This document shows, one piece after another, positions 1-11,620 of a stretch of DNA of 64,000 nucleotides (positions are counted from its first letter, which is position 1; the number at the start of each line of letters is the position of its first letter). The position numbers were made by a program, and so were the translations under genes. The notes beneath the pieces were generated by a model. That model saw only the letters and a list, made by a program, of their open reading frames with translations, had not been told where the DNA came from and did not search any database. Source of the DNA: Atherix ibis (lineage: Eukaryota > Arthropoda > Insecta > Diptera > Athericidae); NCBI GenBank assembly GCA_958298945.1, contig OY282608.1, positions 58,566,951 through 58,630,950 on the forward strand, in the 5' to 3' direction.

Positions 1-1211
1 AAACGAACAAACGAACAAACCAACAAACAAACAAACCAACAAACCAACAAACCAACAACCGAACAAACCAACAAACCAACAAGCCAACAAACCAACAAAC
101 CAATAAGCCAACAAACCAACAAACCATCGAACGAACAAGCAAACAAACCAACAAACCAACAAACCAACAAACCAACAAACCAACAAACCAACAAACCAAC
201 AAACCTACAAACCAAGAAACCAACAAACCAACAAGCCAACAAACCAACAAACCAAGTAACCAACAAACCAACAAACCAACAAATGAAGAAACCAACAAAC
301 CAACAAACCAACAAGCCAATAAACCAACAAACCAACTAGCCAACAAACGAACAAACGAACAAAACAACAAACCAACAAATCAACAAACCAAAAAACCAAC
401 AAACCAACAAACCAACAAGCCAACAAACCAACAAACCAAGTAACCAACAAACCAACAAACCAAGAAACCAACAAACCAACAAACCAACAAACCTACAAGC
501 CAACAAGCCAACAAGCCAACAAACGAACAAACGAACAAACCAACAAACCAACAAACCAACAAACGAACAAATCAACAAACCCACAAACCAACAAACCAAA
601 AAACCAACAAACCAACAAACGAACGAGCCAACAAACCAACAAACCAACAAACCAACAAACCAACAAACCAACAAATCAACAAGCCAACAAACCAACAAAC
701 CAACAAACCAACAAGCCAACAAGCCAACAAACCAACAAACGAACAAACCAACAAATCAACAAACCAACAAACCAACAAACCAACAAACCAACAAACGAAC
801 AAACCAACAAGCCAACAAACCAACAAACCAACAAGCCAACAAACCAACAAACAACAAACCAACAAGCCAACAAACCAACAAACCAACAAACCAACAAACC
901 AACAAACCAACAAACCAACAAACCAACAAACCAAAAAACCAACAAACCAACAAACCAGCAAACCAACAAACGAACAAGCCAACAAACCAACAAACCAACA
1001 AACCAACAAACCAACAAACCAACAAACCAACAAACCAACAAACCAACAAACGAACAAACAAACAAACCAACAAACCAACAAATCAACAAGCCAACAAACG
1101 AACAAACCAATATACCAACAAACCAACAAGCCAACAACCCAACAAACCAACAAACGAACAAACCAATAAACCAACAAACCAACAAACCAACAAACCAACA
1201 AACCAACAAAC

Positions 1212-2168
1212 GGACAAATCAACAAGGCAAAAACCCAACAAACCAACAAACCAACAAACAAACAAACATACAAGCCAACAAGTCAACAAACCAACAAACG
1301 AACAAACAAACAAATCAACAAACCAACAAACCAACAAACCAACAAACGAACAAACCAACAAGCCAACAAACCAACAAACCAACAAACCAACAAACCAACA
1401 AACCAACAAACCAACAAACCAACAAACCTACAAGCCAACAAGCCAACAAGCCAACAAACGAACAAACGAACAAACCAACAAACCAACAAACCAACAAACG
1501 AACAAATCAACAAACCCACAAACCAACAAACCAAAAAACCAACAAACCAACAAACGAACGAGCCAACAAACCAACAAACCAACAAACCAACAAACCAACA
1601 AACCAACAAATCAACAAGCCAACAAACCAACAAACCAACAAACCAACAATCCAACAAGCCAACAAACCAACACCGAACAAACCAACAAATCAACAAACCA
1701 ACAAACCAACAAACCAACAAACCAACAAACGAACAAACCAACAAGCCAACAAACCAACAAACCAACAAGCCAACAAACCAACAAACAACAAACCAACAAA
1801 CCAACAAGCCAACAAACCAACAAACCAACAAACCAACAAACCAACAAACCAACAAACCAACAAACCAACAAACCAACAAACCAAAAAACCAACAAACCAA
1901 CAAACCAGCAAACCAACAAACGAACAAGCCAACAAACCAACAAACCAACAAACCAACAAACCAACAAACCAACAAACCAACAAACCAAAAACCAACAAAC
2001 CAACAAACGAACAAACAAACAAACCAACAAACCAACAAATCAACAAGCCAACAAACGAACAAACCAACATACCAACAAACCAACAAGCCAACAACCCAAC
2101 AAACCAACAAACGAACAAACCAATAAACCAACAAACCAACAAACCAACAAACCAACAAACCAACAAAC
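1212..2168. repeat. Block A unit, type a
   Basis: This unit runs from one GGACAAATCAAC marker to the next, 957 bp. Downstream of the marker come AAGGCAAAAACCC, an AAACATAC unit, AAGTCAAC and a GAACAAACAAACAAATC motif in the same order as in the other type-a units. The most similar units start at 6421 and 7356. Confidence 0.75.
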
Positions 2169-3015
2169 GGACAAATCAACAAGGCAAAAACCCAACAAAC
2201 CAACAAACCAACAAACAAACAAACATACAAGCCAACAAGTCAACAAACCAACAAACGAACAAACAAACAAATCAACAAACCAACAAACCAACAAACCAAC
2301 AAACGAACAAACCAACAAGCCAACAAACCAACAAACCAACAAACCAACAAACCAACAAACCAACAAACCAAAAAGCCAACAAACCAACAAGCCAACAAAC
2401 CAACAAACCAACAAACCAACAAGCCAACAAGCCAACAAACCAACAAACGAACAAACCAACAAATCAACAAACCAACAAACCAACAAACCAACAAACCAAC
2501 AAACCAACAAACGAACAAACCAACAAGCCAACAAACCAACAAACCAACAAGCCAACAAACCAACAAACAACAAACCAACAAGCCAACAAACCAACAAACC
2601 AACAAACCAACAAACCAACAAACCAACAAACCAACAAACCAACAAACCAACAAACCAAAAAACCAACAAACCAACAAACCAGCAAACCAACAAACGAACA
2701 AGCCAACAAACCAACAAACCAACAAACCAACAAACCAATAAACCAACAAACCAACAAACCAACAAACCAACAAACCAACAAACGAACAAACAAACAAACC
2801 AACAAACCAACAAATCAACAAGCCAACAAACGAACAAACCGACATACCAACAAACCAACAAGCCAACAACCCAACAAACCAACAAACGAACAAACCAACA
2901 AACCAACAAACCAACAAACCAACAAACCAACAAACCAACAAACCAACAAACCAACAAACCAACAAACCAACAAACCAACAAACCAACAAACCAACAAACC
3001 AACAAACCAACAAAC
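2169..3015. repeat. Block A unit, type a
   Basis: An 847-bp unit between the GGAC markers at 2169 and 3016. Its opening is nearly identical to that of the unit starting at 1212 (same AAATCAAC, AAACATAC and AAGTCAAC variants). It is about 110 bp shorter, so internal octamers or sub-blocks have been gained or lost. Confidence 0.75.
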
Positions 3016-3635
3016 GGACAAACCAACAAGGCAAAAACCCAACAAACCAACAAACCAACAAACAAACAAACATACAAGCCAACAAGCCAACAAACCAACA
3101 AACGAACAAACAAACAAATCAACAAACCAACAAACCAACAAACCAACAAACGAACAAACCAACAAGCCAACAAACCAACAAACCAACAAACCGACAAAAC
3201 AACAAACCAACAAGCCAACAAACCAACAAACCAACAAACCAACAAGCCAACAAGCCAACAAACGAACAAACCAACAAACGAACAAACAAACAAACCAACA
3301 AACCAACAAACCAACAAACCAACAAACAAACAAACAAACCAACAAGCCAACAAACAAACAAACCAACAAAACCAACAAGCCAACAAGCCAACAAACCAAC
3401 AAACGAACAAACCAACAAATCAACAAACCAACAAACCAACAAACCAACAAACCAACAAACGAACAAACCAACAAGCCAACAAACCAACAAACCAAAAAGC
3501 CAACAAACCAACAAACCAACAAACCAACAAGCCAACAAACTAACAAACCAACAAACCAACAAACCAACAAACCAACAAACCAACAAACCAACAAACCAAC
3601 AAACCAAATAACCAACAAACCAACAAACCAACAAA

Positions 3636-3675
3636 CCAAGAAACCAAGAAACCAAGAAACCAAGAAACCAAGAAA
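3636..3675. repeat. Run of five CCAAGAAA variant octamers
   Basis: Five consecutive CCAAGAAA units begin at 3636, 3644, 3652, 3660 and 3668; the next unit returns to CCAACAAA. They are preceded by a CCAAATAACC motif at 3604. In blocks B and E the same CCAAATAACC context is followed by only two or three such units, so this looks like local amplification of a single variant octamer. Confidence 0.9.
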
Positions 3676-4136
3676 CCAACAAACGAACAAACCAACAAGC
3701 CAACAAACCAACAAACCAAAAAGCCAACAAACCAACAAACCAACAAACCAACAAACGAACAAACCAACAAACCAACAAACCAACAAACCAACAAACCAAA
3801 AAACCAACAAACCAACAAACCAACAAACCAACAAACCAACAAACCAACAAACCAACAAACGAACAAGCCAACAAACCAACAAACCAACAAACAAACAAAC
3901 CAACAAACCAACAAGCCAACAAACCAACAAACCAACAAGCCAATAAGCCAACAAACCAACAAACCAACAAACCAACAAACTAACAAACCAACAAACCAAC
4001 AAACCAATAAACCAACAAACCAACAAACCAAAAAATCAACAAACCAACAAGCCAACAAACCAAAAAACCAACAAACCAACAAACCAACAAGCCAACAAAC
4101 CAACAAGCCAACAATCCAACAAACCAACAAACCAAC

Positions 4137-4285
4137 AAAACATCAAACCAACAAACCAACAAACAAACAAGCCAACAAGCCAACAAACCACCAAGCCAAC
4201 AAACCAACAAGCCAACAAGCCAAACCAAGTAACCAACAAACCAACAAACCAACAAACCAACAAACCAACAAACCAACAATCCAAC
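4137..4285. repeat. Block A tail, local duplication copy 1
   Basis: The AAAACATCAAACC motif, with CATC at 4141, is followed by CCACCAAG units and GCCAAACCAAG at 4219. The same series recurs 725 bp downstream. Confidence 0.75.
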
Positions 4286-4861
4286 AAGCCAACAAGCCAA
4301 CTAACCAACAAGCCTACAAACCAACAAACCAACAAACCAACAAACCAACAAACCAACAAACCAAAAAACCAACAAACCAACAAACCAACAAGCCAACAAA
4401 CCAACAAACTAACAAACCAAGTAACCAACAAACCAACAAACCAACAAACCAAGAAACCAACAAACCAACAAACCTACAAGTCAACAAGTCAACAAACCAA
4501 CAAGCCAACAAACGATCAAACGAACAAACGAACAAACCAACAAACCAACAAACCAACAAACCAACAAACCAACAAACGAACAAACCAACAAACCAACAAA
4601 CCAACAAACCAACAAACCAAAAAACCAACAAACCAACAAACCAACAAACGAACACACTAACAAACGAACACACAAACAAACCAACAAACCCACAAACCAA
4701 CAAACCAACAAACCAACAAGCTAACAAATCAACAAACCAACAAACCAACAAGCCAACAAGCCAACAAACCAACAAACGAACAAACAAACAAATCAACAAA
4801 CCGACAAACCAACAAACCAACAAACCAACAAACCAACAAACCAAGTAACCAACAAACCAAC

Positions 4862-5010
4862 AAAACATCAAACCAACAATCCAACAAACAAACAAGCCAA
4901 CAAGCCAACAAACCACCAAGCCCACAAACCAACAAGCCAACAAGCCAAACCAAGTAACCAACAAACCAACAAACCAACAAACCAACAAACCAACAAACCA
5001 ACAATCCAAC
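4862..5010. repeat. Block A tail, local duplication copy 2
   Basis: CATC at 4866 and GCCAAACCAAG at 4944 both sit exactly 725 bp after copy 1. A few units differ, for example AAGCCCAC in place of AAGCCAAC near 4919. The same series appears a third time with CATC at 10,996 and GCCAAACCAAG at 11,074. Confidence 0.75.
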
Positions 5011-6420
5011 AAGCCAACAAATCAACAAACCAACAAGCAAACAAACCAACAAACCAACAAACGAACAGACAAACAAACCAACAAACCAACAAACCAACAA
5101 ACCAACAAACTAACAAACCAACAAGCCAACAAACCAACAAACCAACAAACCAAGTAACCAGCAAACCAAAAACCAACTAGCGAACAAACCAATAAACCAA
5201 CAAACGAACAAACGAACAAACCAACAAACAAACAAACCAACAAACCAACAAACCAACAACCGAACAAACCAACAAACCAACAAGCCAACAAACCAACAAA
5301 CCAATAAGCCAACAAACCAACAAACCATCGAACGAACAAGCAAACAAACCAACAAACCAACAAACCAACAAACCAACAAACCAACAAACCAACAAACCAA
5401 TAAACCTACAAACCAAGAAACCAACAAACCAACAAGCCAACAAACCAACAAACCAAGTAACCAACAAACCAACAAACCAACAAATGAAGAAACCAACAAA
5501 CCAACAAACCAACAAGCCAACAAACCAACAAACCAACTAGCCAACAAACGAACAAACGAACAAACCAACAAAACAACAAATCAACAAACCAAAAAACCAA
5601 CAAACCAACAAACCAACAAGCCAACAAACCAACAAACCAAGTAACCAACAAACCAACAAACCAAGAAACCAACAAACCAACAAACCAACAAACCTACAAG
5701 CCAACAAGCCAACAAGCCAACAAACGAACAAACGAACAAACCAACAAACCAACAAACCAACAAACGAACAAATCAACAAACCCACAAACCAACAAACCAA
5801 AAAACCAACAAACCAACAAACGAACGAGCCAACAAACCAACAAACCAACAAACCAACAAACCAACAAACCAACAAATCAACAAGCCAACAAACCAACAAA
5901 CCAACAAACCAACAAGCCAACAAGCCAACAAACCAACAAACGAACAAACCAACAAATCAACAAACCAACAAACCAACAAACCAACAAACCAACAAACCCA
6001 CAAACGAACAAACCAACAAGCCAACAAACCAACAAACCAACAAGCCAACAAACCAACAAACAACAAACCAACAAGCCAACAAACCAACAAACCAACAAAC
6101 CAACAAACCAACAAACCAACAAACCAACAAACCAACAAACCAAACAACCAACAAACCAACAAACCAGCAAACCAACAAACGAACAACCCAACAAACCAAC
6201 AAACCAACAAACCAACAAACCAACAAACCAACAAACCAACAAACCAACAAACCAACAAACGAACAAACAAACAAACCAACAAACCAACAAATCAACAAGC
6301 CAACAAACGAACAAACCAACATACCAACAAACCAACAAGCCAACAACCCAACAAACCAACAAACGAACAAACCAATAAACCAACAAACCAACAAACCAAC
6401 AAACCAACAAACCAACAAAC

Positions 6421-7355
6421 GGACAAATCAACAAGGCAAAAACCCAACAAACCAACAAACCAACAAACAAACAAACATACAAGCCAACAAGTCAACAAAC
6501 CAACAAACGAACAAACAAACAAATCAACAAACCAACAAACCAACAAACCAACAAACGAACAAACCAACAAGCCAACAAACCAACAAACCAACAAACCAAC
6601 AAACCAACAAACCAACAAACCAACAAACCAACAAACCTACAAGCCAACAAGCCAACAAGCCAACAAACGAACAAACGAACAAACCAACAAACCAACAAAC
6701 GAACAAATCAACAAACCCACAAACCAACAAACCAAAAAACCAACAAACCAACAAACGAACGAGCCAACAAACCAACAAACCAACAAACCAACAAACCAAC
6801 AAACCAACAAATCAACAAGCCAACAAACCAACAAACCAACAAACCAACAAGCCAACAAGCCAACAAACCAACAAACGAACAAACCAACAAATCAACAAAC
6901 CAACAAACCAACAAACCAACAAACCAACAAACGAACAAACCAACAAGCCAACAAACCAACAAACCAACAAGCCAACAAACCAACAAACAACAAACCAACA
7001 AGCCAACAAACCAACAAACCAACAAACCAACAAACCAACAAACCAACAAACCAACAAACCGACAAACCAACAAACCAAAAAACCAACAAACCAACAAACC
7101 AGCAAACCAACAAACGAACAAGCCAACAAACCAACAAACCAACAAACCAACAAACCAACAAACCAACAAACCAACAAACCAACAAACCAACAAACGAACA
7201 AACAAACAAACCAACAAACCAACAAATCAACAAGCCAACAAACGAACAAACCAACATACCAACAAACCAACAAGCCAACAACCCAACAAACCAACAAACG
7301 AACAAACCAATAAACCAACAAACCAACAAACCAACAAACCAACAAACCAACAAAC
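6421..7355. repeat. Block A unit, type a
   Basis: A 935-bp unit between GGAC markers, equivalent to the unit at 1212. It carries the AAATCAAC, AAGGCAAAAACCC, AAACATAC and AAGTCAAC variants in order. Confidence 0.75.
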
Positions 7356-8218
7356 GGACAAATCAACAAGGCAAAAACCCAACAAACCAACAAACCAACA
7401 AACAAACAAACATACAAGCCAACAAGTCAACAAACCAACAAACGAACAAACAAACAAATCAACAAACCAACAAACCAACAAACCAACAAACGAACAAACC
7501 AACAAGCCAACAAACCAACAAACCAACAAACCAACAAACCAACAAACCAACAAACCAACAAGCCCACAAACCAACAAGCCAACAAACCAACAAACCAACA
7601 AACCAACAAGCCAACAAGCCAACAAACCAACAAACGAACAAACCAACAAATCAACAAACCAACAAACCAACAAACCAACAAACCAACAAACCAACAAACG
7701 AACAATTCAACAAGCCAACAAACCAACAAACCAACAAGCCAACAAACCAACAAACAACAAACCAACAAGCCAACAAACCAACAAACCAACAAACCAACAA
7801 ACCAACAAACCAACAAACCAACAAACCAACAAACCAACAAACCAAAAAACCAACAAACCAACAAACCAGCAAACCAACAAACGAACAAGCCAACAAACCA
7901 ACAAACCAACAAACCAACAAACCAATAAACCAACAAACCAACAAACCAACAAACCAACAAACCAACAAACCAACAAACGAACAAACAAACAAACCAACAA
8001 ACCAACAAATCAACAAGCCAACAAAAGAACAAACCGACATACCAACAAACCAACAAGCCAACAACCCAACAAACCAACAAACGAACAAACCAACAAACCA
8101 ACAAACCAACAAACCAACAAACCAACAAACCAACAAACCAACAAACCAACAAACCAACAAACCAACAAACCAACAAACCAACAAACCAACAAACCAACAA
8201 ACCAACAAACCAACAAAC
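7356..8218. repeat. Block A unit, type a
   Basis: An 863-bp unit with the type-a opening, corresponding to the unit at 2169 in the first 5.2-kb copy. It includes AAGCCCAC units near 7561 that separate it from the unit at 6421 and recur near 9270 in the unit starting at 9064. Confidence 0.7.
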
Positions 8219-9063
8219 GGATAAACCAACAAGGCAAAAACCCAACAAACCAACAAACCAACAAACAAACAAACATACAAGCCAACAAGCCAACAAACCA
8301 ACAAACGAACAAACAAACAAATCAACAAACCAACAAACCAACAAACCAACAAACGAACAAACCAACAAGCCAACAAACCAACAAACCAACAAACCGACAA
8401 AACAACAAACCAACAAGCCAACAAACCAACAAACCAACAAACCAACAAGCCAACAAGCCAACAAACGAACAAACCAACAAACGAACAAACAAACAAACCA
8501 ACAAACCAACAAACCAACAAACCAACAAACAAACAAACAAACCAACAAGCCAACAAACAAACAAACCAACAAAACCAACAAGCCAACAAGCCAACAAACC
8601 AACAAACGAACAAACCAACAAATCAACAAACCAACAAACCAACAAACCAACAAACGAACAAACCAACAAGCCAACAAACCAACAAACCAAAAAGCCAACA
8701 AACCAACAAACCAACAAACCAACAAGCCAACAAACTAACAAACCAACAAACCAACAAACCAACAAACCAACAAACCAACAAACCAACAAACCAACAAACC
8801 AAATAACCAACAAACCAACAAACCAACAAACCAAGAAACCAAGAAACCAAGAAACCAAGAAACCAAGAAACCAACAACCAAACAAGCCAACAAACCAACA
8901 AGCCAACAAACGCACAACCGAACAAACCAACAAACCAACAAACCAACAAACGAACAAACCAACAAACCAACAAACCAACAAACCAACAAACCAACAAACC
9001 AACAAACCAACAAACCAACAAACCAACAAACCAACAAACCAACAAACCAACAAACGAACAAAC
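8219..9063. repeat. Block A unit, type b with shortened tail
   Basis: The type-b opening has a private change (GGATAAACC instead of GGACAAACC). It continues through the CCGACAAAAC motif and the fivefold CCAAGAAA run at 8831-8870. Less than 200 bp after that run it joins directly to a new type-a marker at 9064, so most of the tail seen after 3676 is missing. This junction is a likely recombination or deletion breakpoint. Confidence 0.7.
8831..8870. repeat. Run of five CCAAGAAA variant octamers
   Basis: Units start at 8831, 8839, 8847, 8855 and 8863, in the same upstream context as the run at 3636. The downstream sequence differs from that copy and matches the run at 10,491. Confidence 0.9.
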
Positions 9064-9894
9064 GGACAAATCAACAAGGCAAAAACCCAACAAACCAACA
9101 AACCAACAAACAAACAAACATACAAGCCAACAAGTCAACAAACCAACAAACGAACAAACAAACAAATCAACAAACCAACAAACCAACACACCAACAAACG
9201 AACAAACCAACAAGCCAACAAACCAACAAACCAACAAACCAACAAACCAACAAACCAACAAACCAACAAGCCCACAAACCAACAAGCCAACAAACCAACA
9301 AACCAACAAACCAACAAGCCAACAAGCCAACAAACCAACAAACGAACAAACCAACAAATCAACAAACCAACAAACCAACAAACCAACAAACCAACAAACC
9401 AACAAACGAACAAACCAACAAGCCAACAAACCAACAAACCAACAAGCCAACAAACCAACAAACAACAAACCAACAAGCCAACAAACCAACAAACCAACAA
9501 ACCAACAAACCAACAAACCAACAAACCAACAAACCAACAAACCAACAAACCAAAAAACCAACAAACCAACAAACCAGCAAACCAACAAACGAACAAGCCA
9601 ACAAACCAACAAACCAACAAACCAATAAACCAACAAACCAACAAACCAACAAACCAACAAACCAACAAACGAACAAACAAACAAACCAACAAACCAACAA
9701 ATCAACAAGCCAACAAACGAACAAACCGACATACCAACAAACCAACAAGCCAACAACCCAACAAACCAACAAACGAACAAACCAACAAACCAACAAACCA
9801 ACAAACCAACAAACCAACAAACCAACAAACCAACAAACCAACAAACCAACAAACCAACAAACCAACAAACCAACAAACCAACAAACCAACAAAC
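9064..9894. repeat. Block A unit, type a
   Basis: An 831-bp unit between the markers at 9064 and 9895, with the type-a variant order. Only one type-a unit precedes the next type-b unit here, instead of the two found in the 5.2-kb copies. Confidence 0.7.
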
Positions 9895-11620
9895 GGACAA
9901 ACCAACAAGGCAAAAACCCAACAAACCAACAAACCAACAAACAAACAAACATACAAGCCAACAAGCCAACAAACCAACAAACGAACAAACAAACAAATCA
10001 ACAAACCAACAAACCAACAAACCAACAAACGAACAAACCAACAAGCCAACAAACCAACAAACCAACAAACCGACAAAACAACAAACCAACAAGCCAACAA
10101 ACCAACAAACCAACAAACCAACAAGCCAACAAGCCAACAAACGAACAAACCAACAAACGAACAAACAAACAAACCAACAAACCAACAAACCAACAAACCA
10201 ACAAACCAACAAACAAACAAACAAACCAACAAGCCAACAAACAAACAAACCAACAAAACCAACAAGCCAACAAGCCAACAAACCAACAAACGAACAAACC
10301 AACAAATCAACAAACCAACAAACCAACAAACCAACAAACCAAAAAGCCAACAAACCAACAAACCAACAAACCGACAAGCCAACAAACTAACAAACCAACA
10401 AACCAACAAACCAACAAACCAACAAACCAACAAACCAACAAACCAACAAACCAACAAACCAAATAACCAACAAACCAACAAACCAACAAACCAAGAAACC
10501 AAGAAACCAAGAAACCAAGAAACCAAGAAACCAACAACCAAACAAGCCAACAAACCAACAAGCCAACAAACGCACAACCGAACAAACCAACAAACCAACA
10601 AACCAACAAACGAACAAACCAACAAACCAACAAACCAACAAACCAACAAACCAACAAACCAACAAACCAACAAACCAACAAACCAACAAACCAACAAACC
10701 AACAAACCAACAAACGAACAAGCCAACAAACCAACAAACCAACAAACAAACAAACCAACAAACCAACAAGCCAACAAACCAACAAACCAACAAGCCAATA
10801 AGCCAACAAACCAACAAACCAACAAACCAACAAACTAACAAACCAACAAACCAACAAACCAATAAACCAACAAACCAACAAACCAAAAAATCAACAAACC
10901 AACAAGCCAACAAACCAAAAAACCAACAAACCAACAAACCAACAAGCCAACAAACCAACAAGCCAACAATCCAACAAACCAACAAACCAACAAAACATCA
11001 AACCAACAAACCAACAAACAAACAAGCCAACAAGCCAACAAACCACCAAGCCAACAAACCAACAAGCCAACAAGCCAAACCAAGTAACCAACAAACCAAC
11101 AAACCAACAAACCAACAAACCAACAAACCAACAATCCAACAAGCCAACAAGCCAACTAACCAACAAGCCAACAAACCAACAAACCAACAAGCCAACAAAC
11201 CAACAAACCAACAAACCAAGTAACCAACAAACCAACAAACCAACAAACCAAGAAACCAACAAACCAACAAACCTACAAGTCAACAAGTCAACAAACCAAC
11301 AAGCCAACAAACGATCAAACGAACAAACGAACAAACCAACAAACCAACAAACCAACAAACCAACAAACCAACAAACGAACAAACCAACAAACCAACAAAC
11401 CAACAAACCAACAAACCAAAAAACCAACAAACCAACAAACCAACAAACGAACACACTAACAAACGAACACACAAACAAACCAACAAACCCACAAACCAAC
11501 AAACCAACAAACCAACAAGCTAACAAATCAACAAACCAACAAACCAACAAGCCAACAAGCCAACAAACCAACAAACGAACAAACAAACAAATCAACAAAC
11601 CGACAAACCAACAAACCAAC
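9895..11620. repeat. Block A unit, type b plus long tail, second copy of the tail
   Basis: The type-b marker is followed by CCGACAAAAC near 10,071 and the fivefold CCAAGAAA run at 10,491-10,530. The tail then matches the first one: AAAACATCAAACC near 4137 pairs with 10,992, and GCCAAACCAAG at 4219 pairs with 11,074, both at offset 6855. Later CGATCAAACG at 4513 pairs with 11,312 at offset 6799. The 56-bp offset change is exactly seven octamers. Similarity stops near 11,620. Confidence 0.75.
10491..10530. repeat. Run of five CCAAGAAA variant octamers
   Basis: Units start at 10,491, 10,499, 10,507, 10,515 and 10,523. This is the third copy of the fivefold run, again after CCAAATAACC, followed by CCAACAACCAAACAAG as at 8871. 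Confidence 0.9.

Larger units (their letters stand above)
1..3675. repeat. Block A, 5.2-kb HOR, copy 1 (left part)
   Basis: Bases 1 onward align with 5202 onward at an offset of 5201. The rare motif CCTACAAACCAAGAAACC lies at 204 and 5405, and the same flanking variants follow for hundreds of bases. Further along the offset drifts: the GGAC markers pair 1212 with 6421 (5209), 2169 with 7356 (5187) and 3016 with 8219 (5203). The fivefold CCAAGAAA run at 3636 pairs with 8831 (5195). The drift indicates small gains and losses after the duplication. Confidence 0.8.
3016..5201. repeat. Block A unit, type b plus long tail
   Basis: The type-b opening (AAACCAAC in place of AAATCAAC) is followed by a CCGACAAAACAAC motif near 3192 and AAAACCAACAAGCC near 3368. 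Next come AAATAACC units, five CCAAGAAA units at 3636-3675, and then a tail rich in AAGCCAAC. The tail contains a 725-bp-spaced duplication (AAAACATCAAACC and GCCAAACCAAG motifs). It ends where the 5.2-kb HOR restarts at 5202. Confidence 0.7.
5202..8870. repeat. Block A, 5.2-kb HOR, copy 2
   Basis: This is the partner of 1-3675, shown by matching variant order: the CCTAC motif at 5405, two type-a markers at 6421 and 7356, a type-b marker at 8219, CCGACAAAAC near 8396, and the fivefold CCAAGAAA run at 8831. After 8871 it diverges from copy 1. Here the run is followed by CCAACAACCAAACAAG and a CGCACAACCG motif, which are shared with the third tail near 10,531 but absent after 3676. Confidence 0.8.
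1..11620. repeat. HOR block A: units of about 0.83-0.96 kb in a mosaic 5.2-kb pattern
   Basis: The block is defined by a private marker, GGAC(or T)AAA(T/C)CAAC followed by AAGGCAAAAACCC, at 1212, 2169, 3016, 6421, 7356, 8219, 9064 and 9895. It is not seen elsewhere in the window. Two marker types exist. Type a (1212, 2169, 6421, 7356, 9064) reads AAATCAAC after the GGAC and AAGTCAAC further on. Type b (3016, 8219, 9895) reads AAACCAAC and AAGCCAAC, and leads into a CCGACAAAAC motif and then a run of AAGAAACC. The order is a-a-b-tail, a-a-b-short tail, a-b-tail. The right edge near 11,620 is where similarity to the first tail copy ends. Confidence 0.8.
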
